DNA of 64,000 nucleotides from Lachnospiraceae bacterium 28-4 (GTDB taxonomy: Bacteria; Bacillota; Clostridia; Lachnospirales; Lachnospiraceae). The notes beneath the pieces were generated by a model that was given only the letters and a program-made list of their open reading frames with translations, was not told where the DNA came from and did no database searches. The position numbers and the translations under genes are program-made. Every line of letters starts with the position of its first letter. The stretch's first letter is position 1. Positions 31,880 through 41,088 of this stretch are shown piece after piece. The stretch covers positions 853,548-917,547 of the forward strand of contig KE159599.1 of NCBI GenBank assembly GCA_000403275.2, in the 5' to 3' direction.

Positions 31880-33547
31880 TTACTCTAACTCATATATGCT
31901 CCACAACCCCTTTTTCGCAATCAGCTTCCTGCTTTCCAGCTTGGGATTGGCTTCCTGGATCATGTTTAAGCTCTCCTCCTGCGTTTCATAATCCGCCGCA
32001 TAGACGATCACTTTATCGCTGCCGCAGATCGTCTCATCCTCGATTTTTTCCTGATTCCCCTGACTGGCAAAATATACCCTGTCATATTGCATCAGTTCCC
32101 GGGATCGCCACCAGACATGGTACGGCGTTGCATCGTTATAAAAAATGACCACCGGCGTATGCTCATTTGCTTCGGCATACTCCATAACCGCCCTGTCCTC
32201 TTCATAGAGAAAAATCACCTTCCCCGATGCCAGCCCATAAATATTTCCGGCTAAAAATAATACGAAGCAAAGAATTGCGGCCATTTTTCCGATCCCGGAG
32301 AAGCCTCTTCCCGCTTTATCGTAAAATAAAAATACCGCCCCCCGGTTCCACAATCCATATACCGCCGCCATCACCAAAAGCAGAAAAATACCATAGACCG
32401 GAAGTTGATACCGGTTGGAAGTTTCATATAACAAGAGCGCCGTTTTTGACACCGTAAAAAAATAGCCGGCCGCCGCAAGCAACAGCATAAAATAAGGAAC
32501 CGCCTCTATATGGACTTGCCCGGCATCCTCCGGTATCCTGCCTTCTTCCCCCGTTTTTTTCCATCTTATAACCGCCGCACATCCCAAAACCGCAATAAGA
32601 AGCAGCCAAAACCATAAATACCCATTAAACAGATATTCATTCACCAAGCCGGCAAAAAATCCTAACCGATCCCAGGTATTGCCGGTATCCAGAAATTCCG
32701 AAACCGCCCCCGTCCCCCGGTATCCTCTGAAAATATGGGAAAGACAGGAGGGATAGCTGGCCACAGCGAGCAACAGGGAAATTCCACAAGCCGCTCCGTA
32801 AAAAATACAGTCCTTCCACCGCCTGTTTTTCCACAAACTCCACAGGCAGAACCCTCCCCCTATAAAAGCCAGAAATATAATATAATAATACTGAGTCAGA
32901 AACCCGAGATAATTCACCGCCATCAGCGGGAGCAAAAACGACTTTTTATTTCCGCCGTTTTCCAACACCGCCCTCACATGAAGACAGGCGCACAGCAATA
33001 CAAATACTGACAGCCATTCGTACATTCTGATAAACATCACGCCGGAAACCGCGGCCGCATTACATCCATATACCGCCGTAACGGCAAAAGCCAGCTTTTT
33101 ATCCTTTCCGCCCACCATATAAGCCAGCCAGGAGAGCAATGCAAAATGAATGGCAAATGCGGCAATATTCACGCCAATGCCCAGCCATTTACTGAACACC
33201 CCCGGAAAAACAGAACAAACCGTATGCAGCAGAAAATAGAAAAAAGGCGGATGCACGTCCCAGGACTGTACGGTTGCCACCAGGCCGTAGCGAAAGCCTT
33301 CGCCCTCCAACACGACGAATTCATTCCTGAAAGAATCTCTCTCCACCCATTCCCTGTCCGGTTCAAATAACCCGGCAGTACGGTTGGTGGAATAATAGGA
33401 ATAATATTCATCCTCGTGAAACCCGGCCTTCCGGTTCCCAAAATAAACCAGCAGCAATATTTGCAAACACAATAAGGCAAGAAAGGCAGCCACCCAAAGC
33501 CGCCCTTTCTGAAACCTATTGCTTTTCATCGTCATTTTTTCCGTCAT
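31880..33547 (-). CDS. GT39/ArnT-like membrane glycosyltransferase
   Basis: This 555-residue protein has a GT-C architecture. One N-terminal helix is followed by the acidic motif GFHEDEYYSYYSTN, then WDVHPPFFYFLLH, and about ten further hydrophobic helices. The DE pair in the first loop and the HPP segment are shared with GT39 and PMT/ArnT-like enzymes, which take sugar from a polyprenyl-phosphate donor on the outer side of the membrane. It follows a GT2 gene and ends before the IS-interrupted inverted repeat. Donor and acceptor are unknown. The ATG at 33547 has AGGGA ten bases upstream. Confidence 0.85.
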   Translation of the reverse strand: MTEKMTMKSNRFQKGRLWVAAFLALLCLQILLLVYFGNRKAGFHEDEYYSYYSTNRTAGLFEPDREWVERDSFRNEFVVLEGEGFRYGLVATVQSWDVHPPFFYFLLHTVCSVFPGVFSKWLGIGVNIAAFAIHFALLSWLAYMVGGKDKKLAFAVTAVYGCNAAAVSGVMFIRMYEWLSVFVLLCACLHVRAVLENGGNKKSFLLPLMAVNYLGFLTQYYYIIFLAFIGGGFCLWSLWKNRRWKDCIFYGAACGISLLLAVASYPSCLSHIFRGYRGTGAVSEFLDTGNTWDRLGFFAGLVNEYLFNGYLWFWLLLIAVLGCAAVIRWKKTGEEGRIPEDAGQVHIEAVPYFMLLLAAAGYFFTVSKTALLLYETSNRYQLPVYGIFLLLVMAAVYGLWNRGAVFLFYDKAGRGFSGIGKMAAILCFVLFLAGNIYGLASGKVIFLYEEDRAVMEYAEANEHTPVVIFYNDATPYHVWWRSRELMQYDRVYFASQGNQEKIEDETICGSDKVIVYAADYETQEESLNMIQEANPKLESRKLIAKKGLWSIYELE

Positions 33548-33586
33548 TTGTCATTGATCCCTCATTTTTCAATGGCTTTCGCCTGA

Positions 33587-34597
33587 TTACCCGGTTTTTT
33601 CCTCTGATCCGCCAAATAACCTCATTTTCCACCCATGTATCCGGCGCACCGTCTTCGGTGCTGCTGTCAGCAATAATAAATATCCTTTATTTTTAAGGCT
33701 TAAAAACGGATTCCGTATGGTATCCCCTATATGCCTTCTTAAATATTTTTTCACCGACCGGTAAAAATCATCCTCTTTTTTCATTTTTTCCACCGGAATA
33801 TGGAGCATGTAATCCAGCCTTTGGTACAGTCCAAAGCGAACTGCCTCTTCCCGCAGCGCCGGATATCTTTTTTCCACGATTCTCTCCACCATATCCGCAT
33901 TGTCCACGATATCCATAAAAACGCGGGAAAATTCCTTTTTCGATTTTTTTCTCGTGTTGCTCCCCGTCCGGTAAAACACATGATAATCCTGCTCCGGCAG
34001 AATCGCGATCCTGTCGGTTTCCCCAAGCATTTCCACCAAAAGATGGAAGTCCTCGTTCAGCGCTCCCTCCGGGAACCGGTTCTTTTCGAACAATCTCCTG
34101 TCCGTCAGTTTCGTGCAATAGGAACAATCCCCTCTGTGAAGCAGCAATTCCCGCATAAAATTTTCCCCGCTGCATAAATATGCCTCCTTCGGCGGTTCGC
34201 AGACATTGGGAAGGCGGTTCCCTGACTCGTCGATCTCGTCCCTGGATACCTGGGCAATGGAAACCCCTGTCTCCCCGATACATCCCATTAACCGTTCATA
34301 CATCCCCGGCTCAATATAATCGTCGCTGTCCACAAAACCCAAATACTTCCCGGCAGCCTGGCAGATCCCCATATTCCTTGCGGAAGAAGATCCTCCGTTT
34401 GGTTTATGGAATGCCCGTATCCTCCGGTCTTCCCGAGCCAGTTCGTCCACCAGCTTTTCCGTTCCATCATCGGAACCGTCGTCCACCAGCAGAATTTCCA
34501 GATTGGAATACGTCTGCTTGCAAATGGACTCCACGCATCTTCTGAGGCAATCCTTAATATTATAAACCGGCACGATTACACTAATTAAGTCCTGCAT
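33587..34597 (-). CDS. Glycosyltransferase family 2
   Basis: This 336-residue GT-A transferase has ISVIVPVYNIKDCLRRC, LVDDGSDDGTEKL, GSSSARNMGI and the metal motif GFVDSDDYIEPG. AGGG precedes the ATG by about seven bases. It follows the chemoreceptor gene at a spacing of 26 bases and precedes the GT39-like gene, so it is probably read from the chemoreceptor promoter. No membrane span is visible. Confidence 0.92.
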   Translation of the reverse strand: MQDLISVIVPVYNIKDCLRRCVESICKQTYSNLEILLVDDGSDDGTEKLVDELAREDRRIRAFHKPNGGSSSARNMGICQAAGKYLGFVDSDDYIEPGMYERLMGCIGETGVSIAQVSRDEIDESGNRLPNVCEPPKEAYLCSGENFMRELLLHRGDCSYCTKLTDRRLFEKNRFPEGALNEDFHLLVEMLGETDRIAILPEQDYHVFYRTGSNTRKKSKKEFSRVFMDIVDNADMVERIVEKRYPALREEAVRFGLYQRLDYMLHIPVEKMKKEDDFYRSVKKYLRRHIGDTIRNPFLSLKNKGYLLLLTAAPKTVRRIHGWKMRLFGGSEEKTG

Positions 34598-34623
34598 GCT
34601 TCCACCCTTCGCCCGCCTTCCAC

Positions 34624-36660
34624 TTATACATGGAAAAACTCTATCATCTCATTCAGCGTAGCCGCCTGGGCAGAAAGCTCTTCACTGGAAGCCGCGCTTT
34701 CTTCCGACATCGCCGAATTGTCATTCACTACATTGGATATCTGATCCAATCCTTTTTCCACTTCTATCAGACTGTCCTTCTGGCGATCCGCAATGGATGA
34801 CAGTTCATTGATAGAATTCGTCAGATGCACTACTCCTTCCACCGATTCCGAAAGCCGGTCTGCCGCACTGCCGACCAAGTCCATCCCCCGTTTCACGGCG
34901 TTCATGGAGTTCTGTATCAATTCTGTGGATTTTTGTACCGCCAAAACACTTTCCCTGGAAAGATTCCCGACCTCGTTGGCAACCACGGAAAAACCTTTTC
35001 CCATTTCTCCGGCTCTCGCCGCCTCGATCGATGCATTCAGGGAAAGAAGATTCGTCTGGTCTGCAATTTCCTCTATATTGGAAATAATCGCACTGATTGC
35101 GTTAGAACATTCATTGATTTCCTCCATAGCATTTACCAACTGCTTCATTTCCTGGTTGCTATATTCGATATTGTTTTTAACGCCATCCGCATCCACCGCA
35201 GCATTTCGCGCATATTCCGCATTTTCGCGAACCTGCCCGGATATATCCGTAACGGTAGCCAGCAGTTCCTCCACAGCCGCCGCCTGGTTCACTGCGCCTT
35301 CTGCAAGAGCCTGGGCCGCCTGGGCGATCTGTCCGGCGCCTCCTGTCACCTGGGCCGCTGTGGCGTCAATTCCCTCGATCGTTTCAGCCAGCTTGCCCGA
35401 CAGGCTTTCCAGCCCTTCCTTTATCTTTCCGAATTCTCCCGCATAATCCTGTTTTAAAACATAGTGAAGATTCCCATTTCCTATTTCACCCAATATTTCA
35501 GCAATCTCGTCAATATATTTTATGTAATTTTTTAAACGCAATACGGTCTTATCAATCGCTGCCGCCACTTCGCCGATCTCGTCATTGGAAGAAACCTTCA
35601 CTTCCACATCCAATTCCCCTCTGGCAATCTTGTCCGCTACGCCGTGCAGTTCTTGTATGGGCCTCACGATTCCCGTCGCGATCTGCATAATCAATACACA
35701 CAACACGGCAATGATAATGGCAAACAGCAAAACGCTGCTCCCCGCCAGTTTATAAAAAGGCAGATTATATTCCAGGCTCGGCATGCCACTCAAAACTACC
35801 CATCGGCTTTCCCCCGCCTGTGTCATATATCCGTAATTCTTCGTCCCCTTATACCGGTATTGGTAAGCCCCGTACTGGTCGTCCGCAAAGCCTTTCTTTA
35901 CTTCTTCCCCGATTTCAAGATCCTGGAAAGGCGTATGCAGCACCGCCTGGTCGTCCGCATACATAATCGTGCCACCCTCCGTCAGCAGCAGAAGAAAACC
36001 GGTATTTCCCAGTTTCTGTTCCTCCATCATATCCGTCACTGCGCTCAGGGAAAGATCAAGAGCCGCAACACCCGTCATTTCCCCCGATGCGTTAAATACC
36101 GGGGAAACGATACTTGACACCATCTCGCCGGTAGAACTGTTCTGGTAAGGTTCTGTCACAATCGTCGTTTTCGCTTCCAGCACCTGGTCATACCAGCTCC
36201 TGGATGTAATATCCCACTCGCCGATCTCGCTGATATACCCGCTGTCCTCGATACACTGGCTGGAATCCACATCTGCCGCCCACATGACCAGGATATTCTT
36301 TGGATCCGTTTCGTGCATATTTGCCATCGTCGCAATCACTGAATCATATTGGGGCGCTTCCCCGATCTTCTCCCCCGGTTCCAGCCCGTCAAACAACTCT
36401 ATCAACTCCTGATTCGCCCCAAACTGTCTGCCCACCTCCATATATTTTGTGAAATATTCGCTGATCTGGCAAGAAGCATTCAGAGAGCTGTCCTTAATAT
36501 TCTGATTGTTCAAATGCTGGATCTGGCTGCCGGCCATAAGAGAAATCAAAATACCTGCGATAACAAGGCCAGCTATGGTCGGGGTAATCGTCCTCGTCAA
36601 CATTTTCTTTTTGATCGATTCCCGGTTTCCGGCCTTTCCTTTTTTTATTTCTTTCCCCAT
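34624..36660 (-). CDS. Methyl-accepting chemotaxis protein, double-Cache type
   Basis: This 678-residue transmembrane chemoreceptor has its first membrane helix at about residues 26-48 and an extracytoplasmic sensor of about 250 residues that looks like a dCache domain (SYISEIGEWDITSRSWYDQ, VTEPYQNSSTGEM). A second helix lies near 310-332, HAMP follows (RPIQELHGVADKIARGELDV), and the signalling domain contains [38 protein letters not shown]. It ends without a CheR-tethering pentapeptide. It is placed among glycosyltransferase genes but has a strong promoter of its own. Its ligand is unknown; dCache receptors often sense amino acids or related small molecules. Confidence 0.95.
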   Translation of the reverse strand: MGKEIKKGKAGNRESIKKKMLTRTITPTIAGLVIAGILISLMAGSQIQHLNNQNIKDSSLNASCQISEYFTKYMEVGRQFGANQELIELFDGLEPGEKIGEAPQYDSVIATMANMHETDPKNILVMWAADVDSSQCIEDSGYISEIGEWDITSRSWYDQVLEAKTTIVTEPYQNSSTGEMVSSIVSPVFNASGEMTGVAALDLSLSAVTDMMEEQKLGNTGFLLLLTEGGTIMYADDQAVLHTPFQDLEIGEEVKKGFADDQYGAYQYRYKGTKNYGYMTQAGESRWVVLSGMPSLEYNLPFYKLAGSSVLLFAIIIAVLCVLIMQIATGIVRPIQELHGVADKIARGELDVEVKVSSNDEIGEVAAAIDKTVLRLKNYIKYIDEIAEILGEIGNGNLHYVLKQDYAGEFGKIKEGLESLSGKLAETIEGIDATAAQVTGGAGQIAQAAQALAEGAVNQAAAVEELLATVTDISGQVRENAEYARNAAVDADGVKNNIEYSNQEMKQLVNAMEEINECSNAISAIISNIEEIADQTNLLSLNASIEAARAGEMGKGFSVVANEVGNLSRESVLAVQKSTELIQNSMNAVKRGMDLVGSAADRLSESVEGVVHLTNSINELSSIADRQKDSLIEVEKGLDQISNVVNDNSAMSEESAASSEELSAQAATLNEMIEFFHV

Positions 36661-36725
36661 AGTTTTCTCCTTCCTCTCCCCGCCTCATTTCACTATTCCA
36701 CAGTCCTTCCTGCACCTTTCCATAT

Positions 36726-36754
36726 AGTATAGCCTATCCCCAGCCCGGAGTCAA
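36726..36754 (-). promoter_or_regulatory. Strong predicted sigmaA promoter for the chemoreceptor gene
   Basis: TTGACT (minus strand, 36754-36749) and TATACT (36731-36726) are exactly 17 bases apart, 65 bases before the chemoreceptor ATG. The -35 box overlaps the stop codon of the upstream glycosyltransferase gene. It is the best promoter match in this part of the cluster. Confidence 0.7.
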
Positions 36755-37956
36755 ACGCCTTGCCGCGGCAAAAAGCACACTGCCGCTCTTTTAGGAGACA
36801 GAATAACGGCTTCGCTCAAAGGCCCCTCTGCCGCGGGGACAATTCGCCCGCTTTCCATCCATTCGCCGCAAAACCGGAGCATTTCCCCCGCCGCATGCTC
36901 CGCGTTCCACATGCCTGTAATAGTATCATAAGCAGCCTTGCCCAAGGCTTCCATCCTCTCCTTGTCGGATACAAGCCCTTTCACCAACCCGGCAAACTCC
37001 TCATAAGAGCTCTTATGATATATGAGCCCATTCTTCCCGTTCTCGATCAAAAAAGGAACTGCCCCGGCCTCGCCGCTGGCAACTACGGCGCACCCGCTGT
37101 TCATGGCCTCGTTCACGACAGCCCCCCATCCTTCCAGATGATTGCTGGTGAACAGATGGATCTGGCACTTCTCCATGATCCGCCGCACCTTCCCTGGTTC
37201 CGTATATCCATAAAAGGTAAAACGATCCTCCAACCCCTTTTCCCTGACCTGCCTCTTGATATCCCGCTCCAGTTCTCCGCTGCCCGCCATATGGATATGA
37301 AAAGGTTTCCCCGCCTTTTCCAGTTCTTCCCCTATCCTGACCGCGAACTCCGGGTGCTTCAACGGCATAAACCGTCCCGCCCAGACGATATGCACCTTTC
37401 CGTCCCTTTCCTTTAATGACCGGAATTCCTCTTCCGTATAATGTACCGTCTCCGGGAAATAACCGAATTTCAGCATTTTTCCCGGATATGCTTTTACAAT
37501 ATGAAAGTCCGATGCCACATAAGCCCCGGCGCATAGAAGGCAAACCTGTTTATTGCGGAACCGCGTATGGTCTTTATACTTTTTCAAAAGCCCTCTTGGC
37601 GAAACTGCCCTCCACTGCCCCTCCCGATACAGCCTCTCGCTCAGGCGCAAAGACAATTTCCCGCTTTTTTCCCTTTTTTCTATCATATCCGTCACATCCA
37701 GCAAATCCTCCCTGCTGATCCATCCGAATATTGTAATATCGCTCTCCAGCATCCGCTTCCTGCATACTTCTTCTTCCTCATAAAGACAGCGGACATAAGA
37801 AGGCCGCCCGTTTCTCCCCCAGCCCATAGCCAGCCGTTCTTCTTCCATCGGCTCCGTCTGGACAAAACAATACCCTTCCCCAAGCTTCCGGTAACAGGCA
37901 TCTGAAAAGGGAATCTGATGATGGTTGATATAATTGGATACAAAAGTAATCGTCAT
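36751..37956 (-). CDS. Glycosyltransferase family 4
   Basis: This 401-residue GT-B transferase begins with MTITFVSNYINHHQIPFS. The C-terminal donor domain has IVWAGRFMPLKHPEFAV, FTFYGYTEPGKV and the E-x7-E region EGWGAVVNEAMNSGCAVVAS. Its ATG overlaps the stop of the previous gene (ATGA), so it is coupled to a second GT4 gene. It is the last gene of the exopolysaccharide operon before the chemoreceptor. Specificity is unknown. Confidence 0.92.
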   Translation of the reverse strand: MTITFVSNYINHHQIPFSDACYRKLGEGYCFVQTEPMEEERLAMGWGRNGRPSYVRCLYEEEEVCRKRMLESDITIFGWISREDLLDVTDMIEKREKSGKLSLRLSERLYREGQWRAVSPRGLLKKYKDHTRFRNKQVCLLCAGAYVASDFHIVKAYPGKMLKFGYFPETVHYTEEEFRSLKERDGKVHIVWAGRFMPLKHPEFAVRIGEELEKAGKPFHIHMAGSGELERDIKRQVREKGLEDRFTFYGYTEPGKVRRIMEKCQIHLFTSNHLEGWGAVVNEAMNSGCAVVASGEAGAVPFLIENGKNGLIYHKSSYEEFAGLVKGLVSDKERMEALGKAAYDTITGMWNAEHAAGEMLRFCGEWMESGRIVPAAEGPLSEAVILSPKRAAVCFLPRQGV

Positions 37957-39266
37957 TGCACAATCTCCTCATAGATCGCCAGCAGCCTTTTAAAATTCCG
38001 TTCCCCGTCATGGGCCGCAAGCGCCCTTGTTCTCGCCGCCGCCGCCCTTTGGGCCGTTTCTTCCTTTTCCTCCCATGTGCGAAGCACGCAGCCCGCCAGC
38101 ATTTTCACATTTCCGGGTTCATACAGCAGACCTTCCTTTCCGTTTTCCAGCATGCTCGGAATCCCTCCCGTATCCGCCGCCACCGCCGGCACTCCCAACA
38201 GCATCGCCTCTCCAAGGGAATTAGGGGAGTTTTCCAGGGAAGAAGGGCAAATGAACACGCTGCTTTTTAAAAGCCTCTCCTTCATCTCATCGGCTGAAAG
38301 CTTTCCCAGCGCCTTTACATGTCCCTCCAGCCCCAGCGTTCCGATCAGTTCCAGGAGATATTTCCCATAGGAAGAAATCTTTATCTTATCCATAACGGAT
38401 TCGTTCCTCATCACGTCGGCTCCCGCTACATACACGCATACCCGGGGATAACTGCGCAATATTTCCGGCAGGGCCCGCAGCACATAATGAAAACCTTTCA
38501 GCGGATAATCTCCCTGGCTTAAAAAAATGCTGTAAGGCACACACTCTTCCGCCTTCCATCTTCCGCTGTAAAACGCGGGCCGCATCGTCTCGTTCATAAA
38601 ATGATACTTCGCTTGTCCGTTTATCTTTTCCGTCTCCCTGCGGTCAAATTCCGTCCGGCCTGTAATATGCGACGTTTTTCCCAACGCTTCTTTTTCCCGT
38701 TCCCCCCGTATGCGGAACTTTTCCTGTTGCTGGAGAATACCGTCTTTCCTCAGCCAGTCACGGAATGTCTTTCTGCGGACGACCCGCTCCGGCAGATCCG
38801 CCATATAAGCTTCCGCACAGGCAGAACAAAGCCCCTGTATCCCGACCAGCGTCCGTTCCGGCCTCCCGAACGCCCGAACCATAGCCAGTGTATGGGGGAA
38901 TTCCGTTCCAAAGATATGCACCATATCCGGCTTGAAATCTTCCAGAATTTCCTTCAAGCGCTCTTCCAGTCCCGCATCATACCTTTCCGGCACCGCTAGG
39001 TTTTCTCTGAATCCGTAGCAAAAAACCCCGCTTTCTCCCAACCGGAATTCTCTCTGTTTTTCCTGCCGCCCCATGGCTTCTTCCGTCCCTTCATCCATAG
39101 GAAAACAGATCCCCAACTCTATCCCCATGCCGTTCCCGTTCCGTTTCTTTTCCCGGCAGATCCTTTCATAGATTCCCGTCAGCCACCCCTCCCGGTTGCT
39201 GTAAGGCAGTTCCAGTTCCTGGGCAATCGCCGGAAGCATAATATTGCATAACCATAATACTTTCAT
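37953..39266 (-). CDS. Glycosyltransferase family 4
   Basis: This 437-residue GT-B-fold transferase has an acceptor domain with DMVHIFGTEFPHTLAMVRAFG and a donor domain with SQGDYPLKGFHYVLRALPEI and the signature SLENSPNSLGEAMLLGVPAV. It overlaps the lipoprotein gene before it and the GT4 gene after it by four bases each (ATGA), a tight operon arrangement. It likely adds one sugar of the exopolysaccharide repeat; which one is not evident. Confidence 0.92.
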   Translation of the reverse strand: MKVLWLCNIMLPAIAQELELPYSNREGWLTGIYERICREKKRNGNGMGIELGICFPMDEGTEEAMGRQEKQREFRLGESGVFCYGFRENLAVPERYDAGLEERLKEILEDFKPDMVHIFGTEFPHTLAMVRAFGRPERTLVGIQGLCSACAEAYMADLPERVVRRKTFRDWLRKDGILQQQEKFRIRGEREKEALGKTSHITGRTEFDRRETEKINGQAKYHFMNETMRPAFYSGRWKAEECVPYSIFLSQGDYPLKGFHYVLRALPEILRSYPRVCVYVAGADVMRNESVMDKIKISSYGKYLLELIGTLGLEGHVKALGKLSADEMKERLLKSSVFICPSSLENSPNSLGEAMLLGVPAVAADTGGIPSMLENGKEGLLYEPGNVKMLAGCVLRTWEEKEETAQRAAAARTRALAAHDGERNFKRLLAIYEEIVQ

Positions 39267-40216
39267 TCCTCTGTCCAGTCCTTCCCGTTAGCCTGTGCAT
39301 AGGCGATCACAAAGGGATTGTGGAATTTCTTATAATCCCAGATCTCCATCCCCTTATAGTTACCTTCCCCTTCATATTCCAGATATCTGTCTCCACCGTA
39401 TTCCTCGTAGGTAGCCGCCGTATACAATGCCAGATTTTCCATATTGGCATCGCCTTCCCCTTTTTTTATCCCGATAAACTCCAGCATATACCTTTCCCCG
39501 AAGCGGTAAGCCGCGCTCACCACCCACAAATAACCTCTTTCATCATGAAAAGCACATCTGAAATGGTAGACGCCCCCTCCGTCTTCCAGAAAATACTGAT
39601 CCGCCGTAAACTCCGCCAAATTTTCCCCAAAAACCGTTTCCGCCGTATTCTCCACGGAAGCGCATACGCCTTCCCAATCTTCGGAAAAAGCGTTCTCTCC
39701 CATATCATTGTCCTCAATCGCCCAAATCAGGCAGGGGATGTCTTCCTCCTCCCAAAAGCTGTCCAACCTCTCATCCAGCTCACAATAGCCCCATATCCAG
39801 CCGACCGGAATCTCAAAACGGAACGCGCCTTCGCTTTCCAGGTAACTCGTATCTGTACGGTTTTCCGGCCTCCGCATATAACGGGTTCCACCCTCAGATG
39901 AAAGGGCAATATATTCCCCCTCCCCCGGCTCATCAAAAAGCCGATAGGCGTCTTCCCCCTTGTCTGGAATCTCCTCCCGCCCGATATCCGTAAATTCCTC
40001 CGTCAGCCAGCTTTCCAGCGCCTCCGCATACCAGTCAGCCTCCGCCAGCGCTTCCTCTTCCTTCTCTTCCAGCATTTCCGCCATTTCCTTCATCGCGGCT
40101 TCCACCGGGATTTCCCTGTTGCTTTCATTTACAACCATCCGCATACTGGAACATGCGCAAAGAAGCAGGGATAAGACAAGCAGACTTACAAGCATTGCCA
40201 TCCTTTTTTTCTTCAT
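39263..40216 (-). CDS. Lipoprotein of unknown function in the exopolysaccharide operon
   Basis: This 317-residue secreted lipoprotein has a basic N-terminus, a hydrophobic stretch and the lipobox LLCACSS, with Cys22 as the lipidation site. The mature part is acidic and rich in Glu, Asp and aromatic residues, with no repeats and no domain I recognise. It sits between two glycosyltransferase genes and overlaps the next by four bases, so it is made together with them and may act in export, attachment or modification of the polymer. I start at ATG 40216; the frame is open to 40237. Confidence 0.8.
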   Translation of the reverse strand: MKKKRMAMLVSLLVLSLLLCACSSMRMVVNESNREIPVEAAMKEMAEMLEEKEEEALAEADWYAEALESWLTEEFTDIGREEIPDKGEDAYRLFDEPGEGEYIALSSEGGTRYMRRPENRTDTSYLESEGAFRFEIPVGWIWGYCELDERLDSFWEEEDIPCLIWAIEDNDMGENAFSEDWEGVCASVENTAETVFGENLAEFTADQYFLEDGGGVYHFRCAFHDERGYLWVVSAAYRFGERYMLEFIGIKKGEGDANMENLALYTAATYEEYGGDRYLEYEGEGNYKGMEIWDYKKFHNPFVIAYAQANGKDWTEE

Positions 40217-40258
40217 CCTCTCTCCCTCCCGTCTCAAACCTGTAGGGCTGCCGTTTGT

Positions 40259-41077
40259 CTACCGCCCGTACAATCTCCTCTTCAGCTTTTGGTAAAGATG
40301 GGCCGTCGTTTTATTTTCCGCCAGCCAGGTACGAAACCGCGATAAGGTCAGCAGCATCACCGCCCTGTATTTGAAAATCTGTCCCGCAGACATATATTTT
40401 CCCGTAATTTCCCTGTGTTCCGCCGCCGATATCCTGCGGTTCTCCCTTGTTTCCGAAAAACCGCCCCCTTCATAGTCCGCGATCAGGAAAGGCATATAAA
40501 CTGTCCGGGCCTCTCCGCGGAAAAAGCACCAAAGAAAATGTTCGTAGTCCGCCCGCACCTTATAGCCCGTATCGAATCCTTTTTCCTCCATAAGAAGCTT
40601 TCCATAAAAACAAGCCTGATGGCATGGTACGTTCCGGTAACAGCCGAATGCATCCATGGACGGATTCGACGCCACCCGTTCTCCGGTCAGGCGTTCATAA
40701 ATATCCCCATAAAAAATATACCGCCCGGCTTTGCCTTCCGCCCCATTTTGATCCTGGGAAATCTTCCTCATCTCCGCTTCCACCCGCCGCAGCACATCCT
40801 TGTCATAAAAAAAGTCTCCGCAGTTCAGGAAATAAATATATTCCCCTCCGGCCCGCTCCACCGCCTGATTCATCCCGTCATAAATGCCTCTGTCTTTTTC
40901 CTGAAAAACCCGTATCCGTTTATCTTCCGGCAGACCATTCAGACAGCCATCGGAAGACATCCCGTCTTTTACGATAATCTCATAGTCTCCGTAAGTCTGG
41001 GCCAGGATGCTTTCCACCGTCATTTTTAATTTGTTCCCCGCATTCAGGCAGACTACCACGATACTGAATTTTGCCAT
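40259..41077 (-). CDS. Glycosyltransferase family 2, WcaE-like
   Basis: This 272-residue short GT-A transferase has KFSIVVVCLNAGNKLKMTVE, IVKDGMSSDGC, RGIYDGMNQAVERAGGEYIY and FLNCGDFFYD. In this subgroup the usual DxD is replaced by an N-C-G-D motif, as in colanic acid WcaE. AGGAGG lies upstream of the ATG. It follows the EpsG-like gene by 11 bases in the exopolysaccharide operon. Confidence 0.92.
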   Translation of the reverse strand: MAKFSIVVVCLNAGNKLKMTVESILAQTYGDYEIIVKDGMSSDGCLNGLPEDKRIRVFQEKDRGIYDGMNQAVERAGGEYIYFLNCGDFFYDKDVLRRVEAEMRKISQDQNGAEGKAGRYIFYGDIYERLTGERVASNPSMDAFGCYRNVPCHQACFYGKLLMEEKGFDTGYKVRADYEHFLWCFFRGEARTVYMPFLIADYEGGGFSETRENRRISAAEHREITGKYMSAGQIFKYRAVMLLTLSRFRTWLAENKTTAHLYQKLKRRLYGR

Positions 41078-41088
41078 GCCCGCACCTC

